Source: a virus
Reading direction: 5' to 3' (one strand)
Virus record (IMG/VR): IMGVR_UViG_3300023181_000009
Coordinates: 1 to 53,656 of that record
DNA: 53,656 nt
Shown piece after piece: positions 16,173-26,493 of the stretch. Position 1 is the stretch's first letter, and every line of letters starts with the position of its first letter. The notes under the pieces are model-generated. The model ran no database searches. It saw nothing but the letters and a program-made list of their open reading frames with translations, and had not been told where the DNA came from. The translations under genes and the position numbers were made by a program.

Positions 16173-17042
16173 ATGAGCGTAATAAACGAACTATGCGGAA
16201 TTGATGTAGCACAACCAAGAAATACAGGATCAAACAATGAATGTATTGAGGGTGTATTAAAACTGCAATTTGCAGCCCGTACAGGTTTTGCTTTCCCAAC
16301 ATTAACCGCTTTTAAAACAAAACAGGCATGGCTTGATGCTATAGAGGCTAAGGATATTATACCGCTATATACAGCACGTGTAGTAACTAACGCAAATACT
16401 GATCCTGTATTTTATACTACAGGAGATTACAGGTTTCAAACCGCGCCACCTGTTGAGGGCTTAACTTACGAATGCTACTTAGGACTTTGTTCTCATGCAG
16501 CGTTAGACTCTATACAAAACACTGAATATAACCAATTGTTTGACCTGAATAATGACGATTCATTCTTAGGCGTTATGAATGAGGATGGAAGCGTTAGAGG
16601 TCGTAAAGCAACAATTAACGTAGGTATACGCCAACGTCCGGTACTTGATAAGCCAGCGACTACTTTAGTAACTGTTACTTATGCAGATTACAAAGACATC
16701 GTAAATAACGGTGTATTGGTTAAAACTACTTTCGGCTCAGACCTTAGAGGTATATTTGATATTGTGCTTAACCAGGTTTCAGCAACTACAACTACAATAC
16801 GCTTTACAGCTATTACTGATTGCGGTAACAGGCCATTAACTACTTTAACGGGTACTGATGTGATTGTACGTAATGCAGCCGGTGTTATTCAAACTGTAAC
16901 ATTTGTTCCTGCTGATGCTAACGGTGTTTATCAGATTACAGCAACGGCTGTAGCTGATGGATGGACTGTAGAAGTAGATGGCGTTATTGTTATAGTAGAT
17001 ACGATGTATGAAGCAGACGGTGTACTAACTGTAAACATATAA
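16173..17042 (+). CDS. Major tail tube protein with C-terminal Ig-like domain
   Basis: 289 residues, Thr/Val-rich and beta-structured. The first ~170 residues are compatible with a tail tube subunit; from about 210 to the end a repeated T-x-T-x-x-x-V-x-V pattern resembles an added Ig-like or fibronectin-like domain, common on tail tube proteins. A siphovirus tail is implied by this gene and the long tape measure. Confidence 0.65.
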   Translation: MSVINELCGIDVAQPRNTGSNNECIEGVLKLQFAARTGFAFPTLTAFKTKQAWLDAIEAKDIIPLYTARVVTNANTDPVFYTTGDYRFQTAPPVEGLTYECYLGLCSHAALDSIQNTEYNQLFDLNNDDSFLGVMNEDGSVRGRKATINVGIRQRPVLDKPATTLVTVTYADYKDIVNNGVLVKTTFGSDLRGIFDIVLNQVSATTTTIRFTAITDCGNRPLTTLTGTDVIVRNAAGVIQTVTFVPADANGVYQITATAVADGWTVEVDGVIVIVDTMYEADGVLTVNI

Positions 17043-17045
17043 GCC

Positions 17046-17282
17046 ATGAGTAAAAAATCAGAAAAAGCAGCTTTGTTAAAAAACAGAAATGTTTATAAAG
17101 GTATTTTGTTTGCAGAAGGTTATAATGCAACTTACAAAGAGTTTAAAGACACTTTCGAGGAAATACACATCTTTGCTAACCTGCAACCAGAAGCACGTGA
17201 AATAGCCTTAAAAGAGGCTTATAAAGCAGCAACAAATGGCAACACTAAACCAAGCGTTACAGAAAGCAAGGGCGATAAGTAA
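17046..17282 (+). CDS. Small tail-region protein (78 aa)
   Basis: Basic N terminus, then a helical body. It directly follows the tail tube gene, where tail assembly chaperones are often encoded. Its last 47 bases overlap the next gene in a different frame. Confidence 0.55.
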   Translation: MSKKSEKAALLKNRNVYKGILFAEGYNATYKEFKDTFEEIHIFANLQPEAREIALKEAYKAATNGNTKPSVTESKGDK

Positions 17283-17697
17283 AGATGCTCTTATTTCCCA
17301 GTTTTTTGATGTTATACGTAGTTGCGAAAAAGAGTTTATAGATAAGAATAAAGACCAGTTACTAAATGAAAAGATAGATATATACGGTAGTCCAATAGGT
17401 TATTATTCACGTGCTACAGAAGCTATAAACCCAAATAAACGTGCAGGAACACCTTTTACTTTATATGATACAGGCGACTTCTTTAGCGGTTTTTACATGG
17501 AAATACAGAATCAAAGCGTTAAGCTTTATTCAAGGGATAGTAAAACCAAAGACTTAGTAGGCGCACATCTTAGTAGATATAGTACATTCTTGTCAGGAGA
17601 TATTTTCGGCTTAACAGATAAAAATTTAAGGGAGGTAATTGAGCAATCAATCCTCCCTTTGTTCATTCAGGATATAAGAACCAAATTAAGTATATGA
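17236..17697 (+). CDS. Tail-region minor structural protein (153 aa)
   Basis: Contains a pattern L-Y-D-T-G-D-F-F-S-G-F-Y typical of small neck or tail-completion proteins in Bacteroidota phages. The start lies within the previous gene and the stop overlaps the next start by four bases. Role by position only. Confidence 0.6.
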   Translation: MATLNQALQKARAISKDALISQFFDVIRSCEKEFIDKNKDQLLNEKIDIYGSPIGYYSRATEAINPNKRAGTPFTLYDTGDFFSGFYMEIQNQSVKLYSRDSKTKDLVGAHLSRYSTFLSGDIFGLTDKNLREVIEQSILPLFIQDIRTKLSI

Positions 17698-18260
17698 TTT
17701 ACAAAACCCTTGATATTATTCCTTACAAGCTTTTTATTAAAATAAGTCAGAATCATGATTACACATTACTATGTACTGAAAATGAGTTTTTAGAATTAAA
17801 CGAATTAAATGATATTTGGGATAGCATACATTCAGAATATTTATCTTTAAACCCATCAAGTGACGACAAGCGTATACTAAAGATTCATGCAGAAATATAT
17901 CACTTTCAGGCTAAATACAACTGGGTTATAATAGCATGCCGGATATTATCATGGGATTATGATAAAGAGACTATAGACCAATTAATTGAATACGGTTACT
18001 CTATAACTCATGAATCATTTTTAGGAGATTTAGAGCGTATTCAAAAAGAAGCGGAAGGTTTATTGGTTAAAGCAGATGCAATGGCAGAGGAACTCCCTAA
18101 ACAAGATGAAAACGATGCTAAATATAGCGTTGATGATATGCTTGCCAGTTATAGCGTGTTTTTAGGTATAGATTTAGACTTTAATACAATACCCGCAACT
18201 AAAGTGTTATCTTTGGGTAAGCAAATAGACCTTAAGATAAAAGCAAACCACAAACAGTAA
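17694..18260 (+). CDS. Probable tail assembly chaperone (188 aa)
   Basis: A helical, acidic protein between tail tube and tape measure, the place of the tail chaperone in siphoviruses. I see no convincing slippery heptamer at its end that would make a G/GT-type fusion with the next gene, so if it is the chaperone the frameshift may be absent. Confidence 0.5.
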   Translation: MIYKTLDIIPYKLFIKISQNHDYTLLCTENEFLELNELNDIWDSIHSEYLSLNPSSDDKRILKIHAEIYHFQAKYNWVIIACRILSWDYDKETIDQLIEYGYSITHESFLGDLERIQKEAEGLLVKADAMAEELPKQDENDAKYSVDDMLASYSVFLGIDLDFNTIPATKVLSLGKQIDLKIKANHKQ

Positions 18261-18264
18261 AGAG

Positions 18265-18471
18265 ATGAAAAAATCATATTCATATAAAGAACTTTCTGAT
18301 GCATTAAATATGTCCTTTAAAATGTCAAATCTTATAGCTTATATTCTTAACCTTTTGAAATCAATAGATTTAGACCAATCAGAATATTACATAAAACTAA
18401 ATGCTAAGTATATTATAATTATTGGCTTAATCATGGATTTAAACAACAAACTAAGGCTTATTGAAGCTTAA
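18265..18471 (+). CDS. Small protein before tape measure (68 aa)
   Basis: Helical, with two hydrophobic helices (residues about 20-33 and 47-60) that are weak membrane candidates. It sits where the second tail chaperone (T) would be. Confidence 0.5.
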   Translation: MKKSYSYKELSDALNMSFKMSNLIAYILNLLKSIDLDQSEYYIKLNAKYIIIIGLIMDLNNKLRLIEA

Positions 18472-18485
18472 ATAATAATAAATCT

Positions 18486-21400
18486 ATGGCACAAGACGGA
18501 ATAATTACCAGGCAGGAGTTAATTACAGATGCCGCGCTGTATTGGGGGGATGACTACGAGAAAAACATACAGAAAGCTATACAAGCTAATAACGACTTAA
18601 AGGCATCGGCTAAAGAGCTAAATGCCGTTGTTGCCGCATACCGTACAGATACATCAACAAATCAAAATCTAATAGAGAATAAGCGTAAAGAAAAGGCTGC
18701 TACAGATAGTATAATAGCCTCTTTACGTGAGCAAGATACAGTTATTGCAGGGCTTAAATCACAAATTGCAAGCCTAACAGCCGAACAAAGAATAAATAAT
18801 GAGGTTTCAAGGGAAAAGGCAAGGATAGCCAATGAAGCAAGACAAGCCATTGAAGCCGAAAAACTATCGCATTTAAGCAATACTAATGCGCTTAAAGAAG
18901 AAACTAACGCTGTAATATCTTCGGAAAAGGTTAAGCAGGAAAAAATTAAGACAGAAAAACTTGAAGCACAGCAAGCAGCACAAGTTGAACGTGCGACAAG
19001 ATCGCAAAAAGATGCTTATGGGGAAATGTCTGCTGAACTTAATAAATCGTTCAGGGCTACTGCAAGTGTTGCCGTTGAATTGTACCGGTTGAAAGAAGCC
19101 GGGAAAGCTAATACACCTGAATTTACAGACCTAACAAAACGCTTCGCTGAATTGAGAGGCGAAACACTTAAACTTGACACAGAATTAAAAAAAATAGATG
19201 CATCACTTGGAAGGAATCAGCGTAATGTTGGTAATTATAAATTTGATGCGTTAGGAAACTCAATACAACAGATATTAAGAGAAGCACCATCTGCGGCTGT
19301 ATCGCTTAACACATTCTTTCTTGCTATATCAAATAACTTACCCGCATTCTTTGATAGTTTAACCACTATAAAAAGTGAATTGTCTGAAATTAAAAAGGTA
19401 GCAGAAGAATATACAGCATCTGTTGCAACACAGACAGAAGCACAACAAGCAGCCGTACAAATATCAAATGATTTAGAAGAAAGTTTAGCTACACAAGTAG
19501 AATCTGTGATAGCAAGCATTGGCGCATCAAGAGAACAGGCAGCAGCAATACGTGAAGAAGTATTAGCCCATTTAGAAGAAATAGAAACAACTGGAATAGC
19601 TACAACTGAAACAGTAGCTAATACAGAAGCTACGTTATTAAATGCCGGTGCAACGGTAGAACAAGTTGCATCGATTCAAGGAGAAATAGCAGCCACAGGG
19701 CGTGCCAATATATCACGTGCTGCCGCAACCGCATCATTAACAGCAGAAACATTAGCAGCTACAGAAGCAAATGCCGCATTAGCTGCACAACCAAGCATAT
19801 TGGCACGTGTTGGATCTTCTTTGTTATCTGTAAACACATTCCTTACATTAGGTGTTGTAGGATTAACATTCTTTGGAGGTCAAATAATAGAATTACTTGG
19901 AACGTTAGGAGATTTTGACGAAGCTTTAACTGCCGTTGGAAGGGCGCAACAAAAACTATTAAATACATCTAATGATTCACAAAAAGACTTCCAAAAACAG
20001 GCAGACAGCTTAAAACAACTACAAGGCATAGCCAAAAACGATGCTCTAAGCACTGATGCACGTATGGAAGCTGTTAAAAAACTAAGGCAGCAGTATTTTT
20101 ACTATTATAAAGACTTATCCGATGCACAAATACTAAACAAGTCTTATAGTAAAAGTGAACAGGAATTGCTTAAAGCTATAGATGCACGTACAAAAGCATT
20201 ATCTAAGCAAAAAGAAGTTGACAATATAAAAGATAGGATAGTTGATATAAACGATGAAATAAAAGCACGTGAAGGCTTTGCCGCACCTTTAACTAAGCTA
20301 CGTACTGAATTATCTGAATTACAAAAAATTGATGGTGCTAACTTAAACCTTACTAAGGCGCAAGTTGATGCTAATATAGCTCGTAGAAAAGAAATAGGTT
20401 TAGAGATAAAAGAAATACTACGTCAACAAGGACAAAGGCAGCTATATAACGAAGAATTAGCCGATACAGATAAGAAGCAAAAGGCTATAAACGAAAGCTC
20501 TTTAAAACAGCTTAAAGACGAAGCTAATGGCTTGCAAAAATTAGTTAAGCCGGCACAAGAAGAGGTTAACCAATTACAGGCAGAATCTATATTACTTGAT
20601 GCTAAAGAAGTAAAAAGCAAAAAGGATAAATATAAAACCCTAAAAGACGAAGAAAACGCATTATCTGACTTAATTATATTCAGGTTAAATTTAGTGAGGG
20701 AGCAAAACGATGCTATTACTAACGATGAAAATAAAACTGATGAAGAACGTAATGATGCTGTATTAAGGTCTTCAAGGCTTCAATTATCTATAGCCGAAGA
20801 AGAAACAGTAAAAAAACTTCGTAATATTAGCCAGTATAATGATAAAGTAAGGGACTTGACCGATGAAGAAATAAGTATTTTATCAAAAGGAGGACAAATT
20901 AAAAGGGCGTTAAATAATCAGGAGTTGCTTGCTGTAGAGGAACTACAAAAAAAACGTGATGATATAAATAAAGACACCGAAAACAGATTAGATAACTTAT
21001 TAATCTCACAGTTTGAAAAACGCATACAAAGGCAGGATGAAGCAAACACAAAATTGCTTAATGCCGACCTTATGCGTGAAAATGAACGTTTCGCTAATGA
21101 AGAAGTAGGTTTTAAAGACCGTGAAGCAGCAGTAGAAGCACATGAGCGTAATATATTCGATATTAAGAAAGGTTATGCAATACGAGCATTAGAAACACAG
21201 GTAGCATCATTTAAAGAACTATTAGCGCGTACTGATCTGACCGACCAGGAGCGTTTAGATTATGCCGCTAAACTTTCTAATGCTGAAATAGCTTTATCTG
21301 ATGCTAAAACAAGTACTGATTTAAAAAACCTTGTTACTGTAAAAGATGCTAATGTAGCAGCAGCACAATTTATACTTGAAACCTCAAAAAACCTATCAGA

Positions 21401-22178
21401 TGAATTAGGTAACTTAGCAAACACTTTATTTGAAAGGCGTATTAGTAAAATAGACGAAGAATTATCTGATTTACAAGATTATTACAGCAGACAAACGGAG
21501 TTAGCGGGGGATGATGAAGAAAAAAAGAAACTAATAGAAGAAGAAAGTGCAAAAAGAACAGCAGCCCTTGAAAGGAAAAAACGTGAAGAACAACGCAAGC
21601 AAGCTATATTCAACAAAGCCTTTAACGTTGCGCAAGTTTTACAACAAACGGCATTGGCTGTAATATCTACATTAGCACAAGTGCCTAAATTTGACTTTGC
21701 CATTAGTGCTACAACGTTAGCAGCCATTGCGGCCGGTGTTGGTGCTGTTCAATTAGCTAACGTATTAGCTACTCCTATACCTAAATATAAACATGGTAGG
21801 AGAGGCGGTATTGAAGAAATGGCTATAGTAGGGGATGGTGGTGTACAGGAAATTATAGAAGGTAAAGACGGTAAAATACGTGTCACTCCTAATGTACCTA
21901 CACTTACTTTATTGAAACAAGGGGATAGTGTACACAGCAGTAAGCAGGCATATCGTGACTATATGACCAAAAACATGTTCTATAATCTTAAAAACGATAA
22001 TAGGCGCATTCAAGGTTATAATGAAAGTCAACAACCAGTTAATAATGACCAGTTAAAAAGGGATATTAAAAATTCAATTGAAACAGGATTCAAAAAAGCA
22101 CGAATTATTAATCAAATCAAAACCAAAAACATTGATATAAATCACGAACTTTGGAAAATGAATAATAAACATTGGTAA
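18486..22178 (+). CDS. Tape measure protein (1230 aa)
   Basis: The longest gene in the window, encoding an almost wholly helical, Ala/Gln/Glu/Lys-rich protein with long coiled coils (about 30-250, 500-760 and 850-1010) and a hydrophobic segment at about 453-471 (FLTLGVVGLTFFGGQI). Another hydrophobic, Ala-rich region is near 1040-1080. It sets tail length and is ejected during infection; at about 1.5 angstrom per residue it predicts a tail near 185 nm. Confidence 0.9.
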   Translation: MAQDGIITRQELITDAALYWGDDYEKNIQKAIQANNDLKASAKELNAVVAAYRTDTSTNQNLIENKRKEKAATDSIIASLREQDTVIAGLKSQIASLTAEQRINNEVSREKARIANEARQAIEAEKLSHLSNTNALKEETNAVISSEKVKQEKIKTEKLEAQQAAQVERATRSQKDAYGEMSAELNKSFRATASVAVELYRLKEAGKANTPEFTDLTKRFAELRGETLKLDTELKKIDASLGRNQRNVGNYKFDALGNSIQQILREAPSAAVSLNTFFLAISNNLPAFFDSLTTIKSELSEIKKVAEEYTASVATQTEAQQAAVQISNDLEESLATQVESVIASIGASREQAAAIREEVLAHLEEIETTGIATTETVANTEATLLNAGATVEQVASIQGEIAATGRANISRAAATASLTAETLAATEANAALAAQPSILARVGSSLLSVNTFLTLGVVGLTFFGGQIIELLGTLGDFDEALTAVGRAQQKLLNTSNDSQKDFQKQADSLKQLQGIAKNDALSTDARMEAVKKLRQQYFYYYKDLSDAQILNKSYSKSEQELLKAIDARTKALSKQKEVDNIKDRIVDINDEIKAREGFAAPLTKLRTELSELQKIDGANLNLTKAQVDANIARRKEIGLEIKEILRQQGQRQLYNEELADTDKKQKAINESSLKQLKDEANGLQKLVKPAQEEVNQLQAESILLDAKEVKSKKDKYKTLKDEENALSDLIIFRLNLVREQNDAITNDENKTDEERNDAVLRSSRLQLSIAEEETVKKLRNISQYNDKVRDLTDEEISILSKGGQIKRALNNQELLAVEELQKKRDDINKDTENRLDNLLISQFEKRIQRQDEANTKLLNADLMRENERFANEEVGFKDREAAVEAHERNIFDIKKGYAIRALETQVASFKELLARTDLTDQERLDYAAKLSNAEIALSDAKTSTDLKNLVTVKDANVAAAQFILETSKNLSDELGNLANTLFERRISKIDEELSDLQDYYSRQTELAGDDEEKKKLIEEESAKRTAALERKKREEQRKQAIFNKAFNVAQVLQQTALAVISTLAQVPKFDFAISATTLAAIAAGVGAVQLANVLATPIPKYKHGRRGGIEEMAIVGDGGVQEIIEGKDGKIRVTPNVPTLTLLKQGDSVHSSKQAYRDYMTKNMFYNLKNDNRRIQGYNESQQPVNNDQLKRDIKNSIETGFKKARIINQIKTKNIDINHELWKMNNKHW

Positions 22179-24458
22179 ATGAGTGCTAACCCTGCATTTA
22201 AAGATAGAGTACGCTATACCCTTTTTAATGAACAAATGGGGTCTATAGTTGTACAAGAACCAGAAGGATGGGAAACAGACGATAAAGAGCTTACAAGACA
22301 TGAACAATATCATGGCATATTTCCTAAATTCTCTAATGCTTTGAAGTTTCATGATGACGGTGCTGATTATATTAAATTAGTTTATGATGTTCAGGGTATA
22401 GAAGCAGATATTAGATTGACAAAACAAACTGCCAATCCTCAAACTGATATAATGGAGTTAGCGTACTATGGTAACTTAGATTTAACTACGTATGAAATAG
22501 ATAAAAAAGTGGTTTCAGTCAAATTTAACAATGCCGGATTTGAAACTATATTAAAAGCAAGGGAAAGTGAAAAAGTAGAAGTTACAAGGTTAACAACTAT
22601 GGATGGTGCTGCTATTGATCCATTAAGAATAGATACAGTACAGTTAAACGGTCGTAATATACTTTTAGATTCAAGATGGAAAACTGATTCAGGTAGGTTT
22701 GGTAATACAGTAGCTGCACAAGTTTATATTGCTGCGGGTTCAAGTTCAGGAGGTACAGATAGAGAACAAGTAGTTGGTGTCCCTATAAAGTTAGTAGTAG
22801 AAAGCCATGAAAACGCACAATCTATAAGTGACCAAACAGTAACGGGACCTAATCAAGGAACTACAGGAATAATGTTTTTTGCTAATAGCGATAGGGATAG
22901 ACGGTTTAAACTAAAACTTGACATGTCTTTCCTTACTAATGTTTATCAAAAAGACGATACAGAAAACGAATACTATATATTATACATCACAAAGTACAGT
23001 AACGGTACAGATTATAATGTTGCACAAAGATATAATCTATTTGATACTACTAATCTTGGAGGTATAGGTGTACTTGGTGGTACAGCATTAGGAACACCAC
23101 CAGGGGTTTGGAACGTAAATTATGAAAACGACTTTGAGTTGCTTCAAGGTCAAAGCTTATCATTACAGTTTTTTGTTCATGCTAACTTAGGTGGTACTTT
23201 GAGCGACGGTAGTTTAGGGATTAATGCTTTTGGGATAAATGCTAATATGAGTATTGTTGAAGATAGTTATGCTGAACCTTCACAGTCTAAATTTATCCTT
23301 GCTTTTGAGTTAGCCAATAGGCTTGTGCAAATAATGACAGGTCGTAACAGGTCTTTTAAATCAAGTATATTCGGAAGAACTGATATAGGATACACCGAGG
23401 ATGGCAGGGCTTCATTAAATGGTTATAGTCATGGTTTTTGGATTAGGAATTTTGATTCATTACCTATATCAACTGCAAATGAAATAAACCCTTTTAAGCC
23501 ACTTACAACGTCTTTTAAGGAATTCATTTCAAGTAATGAAGCTATTTGGAATATAGGTTTAGGAATAGAGCAAAATGGGTACAGTGAAACAATAGTTATA
23601 GAAGATAAAAGATACTTTTATGATAACAATGTTAGGATAAGATTGCCTAATCAGGTAAGCGACGTAAAACGTTCTGTTGCGCCTAACTATTATTATAGCG
23701 GCGTGGATATAGGATATGCTAAAGGAGGCGATTACGAAGAAGCTATGGGGCTTGACGAATACAATGCACGTTCTACATTTACAACGTTCATTAAAAGGCT
23801 TAAAAACACGTATAGCGAGATTTCAGATTACCGTGCTGACAGTTACGGTAAAGAGTTTGCTAGGCGTAAACCCTATAATTTATTCCCAACAGAAGATTCA
23901 AGCTATGATAACGATATATTTATACAGGATTTAAAAAGAAATGAGTTTGATAATGGGACAAATACCGAACCCCAATATATATTTGAGGAGAGGAAATGGC
24001 AAGATGACTTTGAACAATCCCCTATAGGCGTTTATAGCCCTGAAACAGCCACAAATTTAAGGTTTTCCCCTTTTAATATGTTGTTAAGGCATGGCTGGGT
24101 TATCGGTTCAGGTCTTAAAAAATACGCAAATGAGTTTTTAAGATACGCAAGCAGTACGGCAAATAGCGGATTGATAACTAAATTAATAGGTGGCGTTGAA
24201 AGGGCGGAAAATGGTAATATACAAAACAGTGAATTAGAAAGATCACGGTATTTACCTGAGACAATAGAGTTTATACATCCAATAACACCTGAATTAATGA
24301 GGCAAATAGAAGGTTATACAATAGTTGATAATAAGCGAAAGCCTAATATTTATGGACTTATTGAATTTATAGACGAAAACAACGATATACAAAAGGGTTA
24401 TTTACTAAATTTGAAGCCAAATGATGGTAAGTTTAAATTGCTTATAGCTAACAGGTAA
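22179..24458 (+). CDS. Large tail-tip structural protein (759 aa)
   Basis: Follows the tape measure without a gap, so by position a distal tail or baseplate hub component. Beta-rich, no enzymatic motif; a family I have seen as 'structural protein' in flavobacterial and Cellulophaga phages. The start ATG overlaps nothing and follows the stop directly. Confidence 0.7.
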   Translation: MSANPAFKDRVRYTLFNEQMGSIVVQEPEGWETDDKELTRHEQYHGIFPKFSNALKFHDDGADYIKLVYDVQGIEADIRLTKQTANPQTDIMELAYYGNLDLTTYEIDKKVVSVKFNNAGFETILKARESEKVEVTRLTTMDGAAIDPLRIDTVQLNGRNILLDSRWKTDSGRFGNTVAAQVYIAAGSSSGGTDREQVVGVPIKLVVESHENAQSISDQTVTGPNQGTTGIMFFANSDRDRRFKLKLDMSFLTNVYQKDDTENEYYILYITKYSNGTDYNVAQRYNLFDTTNLGGIGVLGGTALGTPPGVWNVNYENDFELLQGQSLSLQFFVHANLGGTLSDGSLGINAFGINANMSIVEDSYAEPSQSKFILAFELANRLVQIMTGRNRSFKSSIFGRTDIGYTEDGRASLNGYSHGFWIRNFDSLPISTANEINPFKPLTTSFKEFISSNEAIWNIGLGIEQNGYSETIVIEDKRYFYDNNVRIRLPNQVSDVKRSVAPNYYYSGVDIGYAKGGDYEEAMGLDEYNARSTFTTFIKRLKNTYSEISDYRADSYGKEFARRKPYNLFPTEDSSYDNDIFIQDLKRNEFDNGTNTEPQYIFEERKWQDDFEQSPIGVYSPETATNLRFSPFNMLLRHGWVIGSGLKKYANEFLRYASSTANSGLITKLIGGVERAENGNIQNSELERSRYLPETIEFIHPITPELMRQIEGYTIVDNKRKPNIYGLIEFIDENNDIQKGYLLNLKPNDGKFKLLIANR

Positions 24459-24462
24459 TCAC

Positions 24463-26478
24463 ATGATAAATCAAGTAGTAATAACATTCAATGAAGATGT
24501 ACCTGTAAATGGCTCTATACGTGTTTTAATAGGCGATAACGGTACATTCTTTCATTTAGGCAGAGTAGTTAGGGATGGCAGGAATACATTTACTGCAACA
24601 AGCCCTATTAGCACAGGACAAAATACTGCACGTAACTATGCTACAGCATTCCAGTTAGATTTATCAAATGCTGATGGATATAGAGTAACATTTGAAGATA
24701 ATAGCGTAACCATAACGACTCTTTATGATTTTATAGAATTTACAGGAGTCCAATGTTTAAAATTAGAGGGAAATCCTAATGTATTAACTGATTATGATGT
24801 TCAGTTTAATACTATAGTATTTACACCGCCTTTTGCATTTACAAGTCTAACATATACTATTCAAAACGAAAACCCTTGTGATTACGTCAGATTTAATATA
24901 GTTACTAATCAGAATATGTCGCAAATAAGTTCCCCTATATCTATAGGAGGACTCAATACACCTACTTACAATATAGACTTACTTAGGGGTACAACTGGGC
25001 TTGTTAGGGTAACAAATAGAGAAGTACCCTCAGTAACTATAAGTCAAAGCTACAGAACGCCTGATTTATTAAACCCTGCTAATTTCAATGTACAGGTTAA
25101 TAATAGTCCTAATGGCGCAACCTTGATAGTAAATTATCAAGAACCTTATGGATTAACATTACAGTTTAGTTTAAATGGAATAAATTATCAATCTGAAAAT
25201 ACTTTTGTTGGTATTGCGCCAGGTAGCTACACATTATATATAAAAGATCAATTCGGCTGTGTAAAAACATTAACATTTACAGTTGATGAAATACAAAGCA
25301 GTAGATTGCCTTTTTTTTATATATCTAAAAGTAACAGCATAAGGTTCGCTAACAGGATAAACTTTAGTGATGCAGGTAATTATCGTAATGATGAAAATAC
25401 TTTAAGCTGTGAAGTAAACGTTAGGTTACCTTATAAAGAAATACAACAGTTTCAAACGGCTGATATAATTACAACACAATTCAAGTCAAACTATAATGAA
25501 AACCTTGCGTATGTTATTTTAAGCGATGGTACTGAAATACAAATACCTGTATTCCTAAAATCAAATAACATAGGAGTAACAGACAGCAGGGATGCAATTA
25601 AGGTTAACTTAGGCGATAATAAGACTGGAATATACTTTCAGTCTGGAAATATTTATGATTACGGCACAGGTGCTGTAATTGAGCCTTACTCCCTTAACGG
25701 TACATTACCCCAATGGGCATCTTTTGGAAACTACTTTCAAGTAGATGGCGCTTGGTATTTAATAGATAACATTATTTATGACGAGACTTTTCAAGCCGAT
25801 GTAATAGTAATTAATTCACAATACACAGGCGCGCCTATGAATGTTATTGCCGGTGCTGTTTATGACTTATTTAATTATGAAGTTTACGAGTTTACTATAG
25901 ATATGGTAAACTACCAAAACCAAAACATAACAGTCAGGATTAACAATAATGATACAACATTTGGAAACTTAACCCATATAAGCGAGAGAATAAACGTTCA
26001 GGTTAGGCAATTGGGGACTGTTGAGATAAGGTATTCAAACCCTGATAACACAGATATATTTTACAGCACAGGCATTACTAATATAATAAGATTACCTATA
26101 GATAGGGTTTCTGCTGTTTCTAATCAGGATATAGAAACCTATAATACAGATACATCAGTAGTTTTGCTTAACTCTGATGTTTACGAAATGGATAAGTTTA
26201 CTTTTTTGCCCGTAACAAAAGAGATAATGCGTAAATTAGTACAGGCCTTAAGCCATAAAACATTGCAAATTGATGGAGTTTATTATGTTAGTAATGCACC
26301 CGCTGATTTTGATGTTGCATTAGGCGAAACAAACCTTTATGTAGTGAGTGCTAATCTTGTTAAAACAGGCGGTGTGTTCTCTTCTAATTCAGGAAGTATA
26401 AATGATATAACAGATAGTACAAACGTTGAGATACCAGGTCTGCTTGACATAGGTAATGGAGGTTTTGTAGAATATTAA
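24463..26478 (+). CDS. Tail protein with SprB-type repeat (671 aa)
   Basis: Beta-rich tail protein. Residues about 225-275 match the SprB repeat: L-Q-F-S-L-N-G-x-N-Y-Q, a variable middle, G-I-A-P-G-S-Y-T-L and D-Q-F-G-C. SprB is the gliding-motility surface adhesin of Flavobacterium, so the phage may have taken a host adhesin module for surface contact. Other parts have no recognised domain. Confidence 0.7.
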   Translation: MINQVVITFNEDVPVNGSIRVLIGDNGTFFHLGRVVRDGRNTFTATSPISTGQNTARNYATAFQLDLSNADGYRVTFEDNSVTITTLYDFIEFTGVQCLKLEGNPNVLTDYDVQFNTIVFTPPFAFTSLTYTIQNENPCDYVRFNIVTNQNMSQISSPISIGGLNTPTYNIDLLRGTTGLVRVTNREVPSVTISQSYRTPDLLNPANFNVQVNNSPNGATLIVNYQEPYGLTLQFSLNGINYQSENTFVGIAPGSYTLYIKDQFGCVKTLTFTVDEIQSSRLPFFYISKSNSIRFANRINFSDAGNYRNDENTLSCEVNVRLPYKEIQQFQTADIITTQFKSNYNENLAYVILSDGTEIQIPVFLKSNNIGVTDSRDAIKVNLGDNKTGIYFQSGNIYDYGTGAVIEPYSLNGTLPQWASFGNYFQVDGAWYLIDNIIYDETFQADVIVINSQYTGAPMNVIAGAVYDLFNYEVYEFTIDMVNYQNQNITVRINNNDTTFGNLTHISERINVQVRQLGTVEIRYSNPDNTDIFYSTGITNIIRLPIDRVSAVSNQDIETYNTDTSVVLLNSDVYEMDKFTFLPVTKEIMRKLVQALSHKTLQIDGVYYVSNAPADFDVALGETNLYVVSANLVKTGGVFSSNSGSINDITDSTNVEIPGLLDIGNGGFVEY

Positions 26479-26493
26479 TAAACAAGTTAAATA

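Noticed and set aside
18662-21727. Several minus-strand frames inside the tape measure gene
   Set aside because: Ser/Leu/Ala-rich shadows of coiled-coil coding sequence.
23716-23934. Plus-strand frame inside the tail-tip gene
   Set aside because: Out-of-frame shadow without start context, fully within a well-supported gene.
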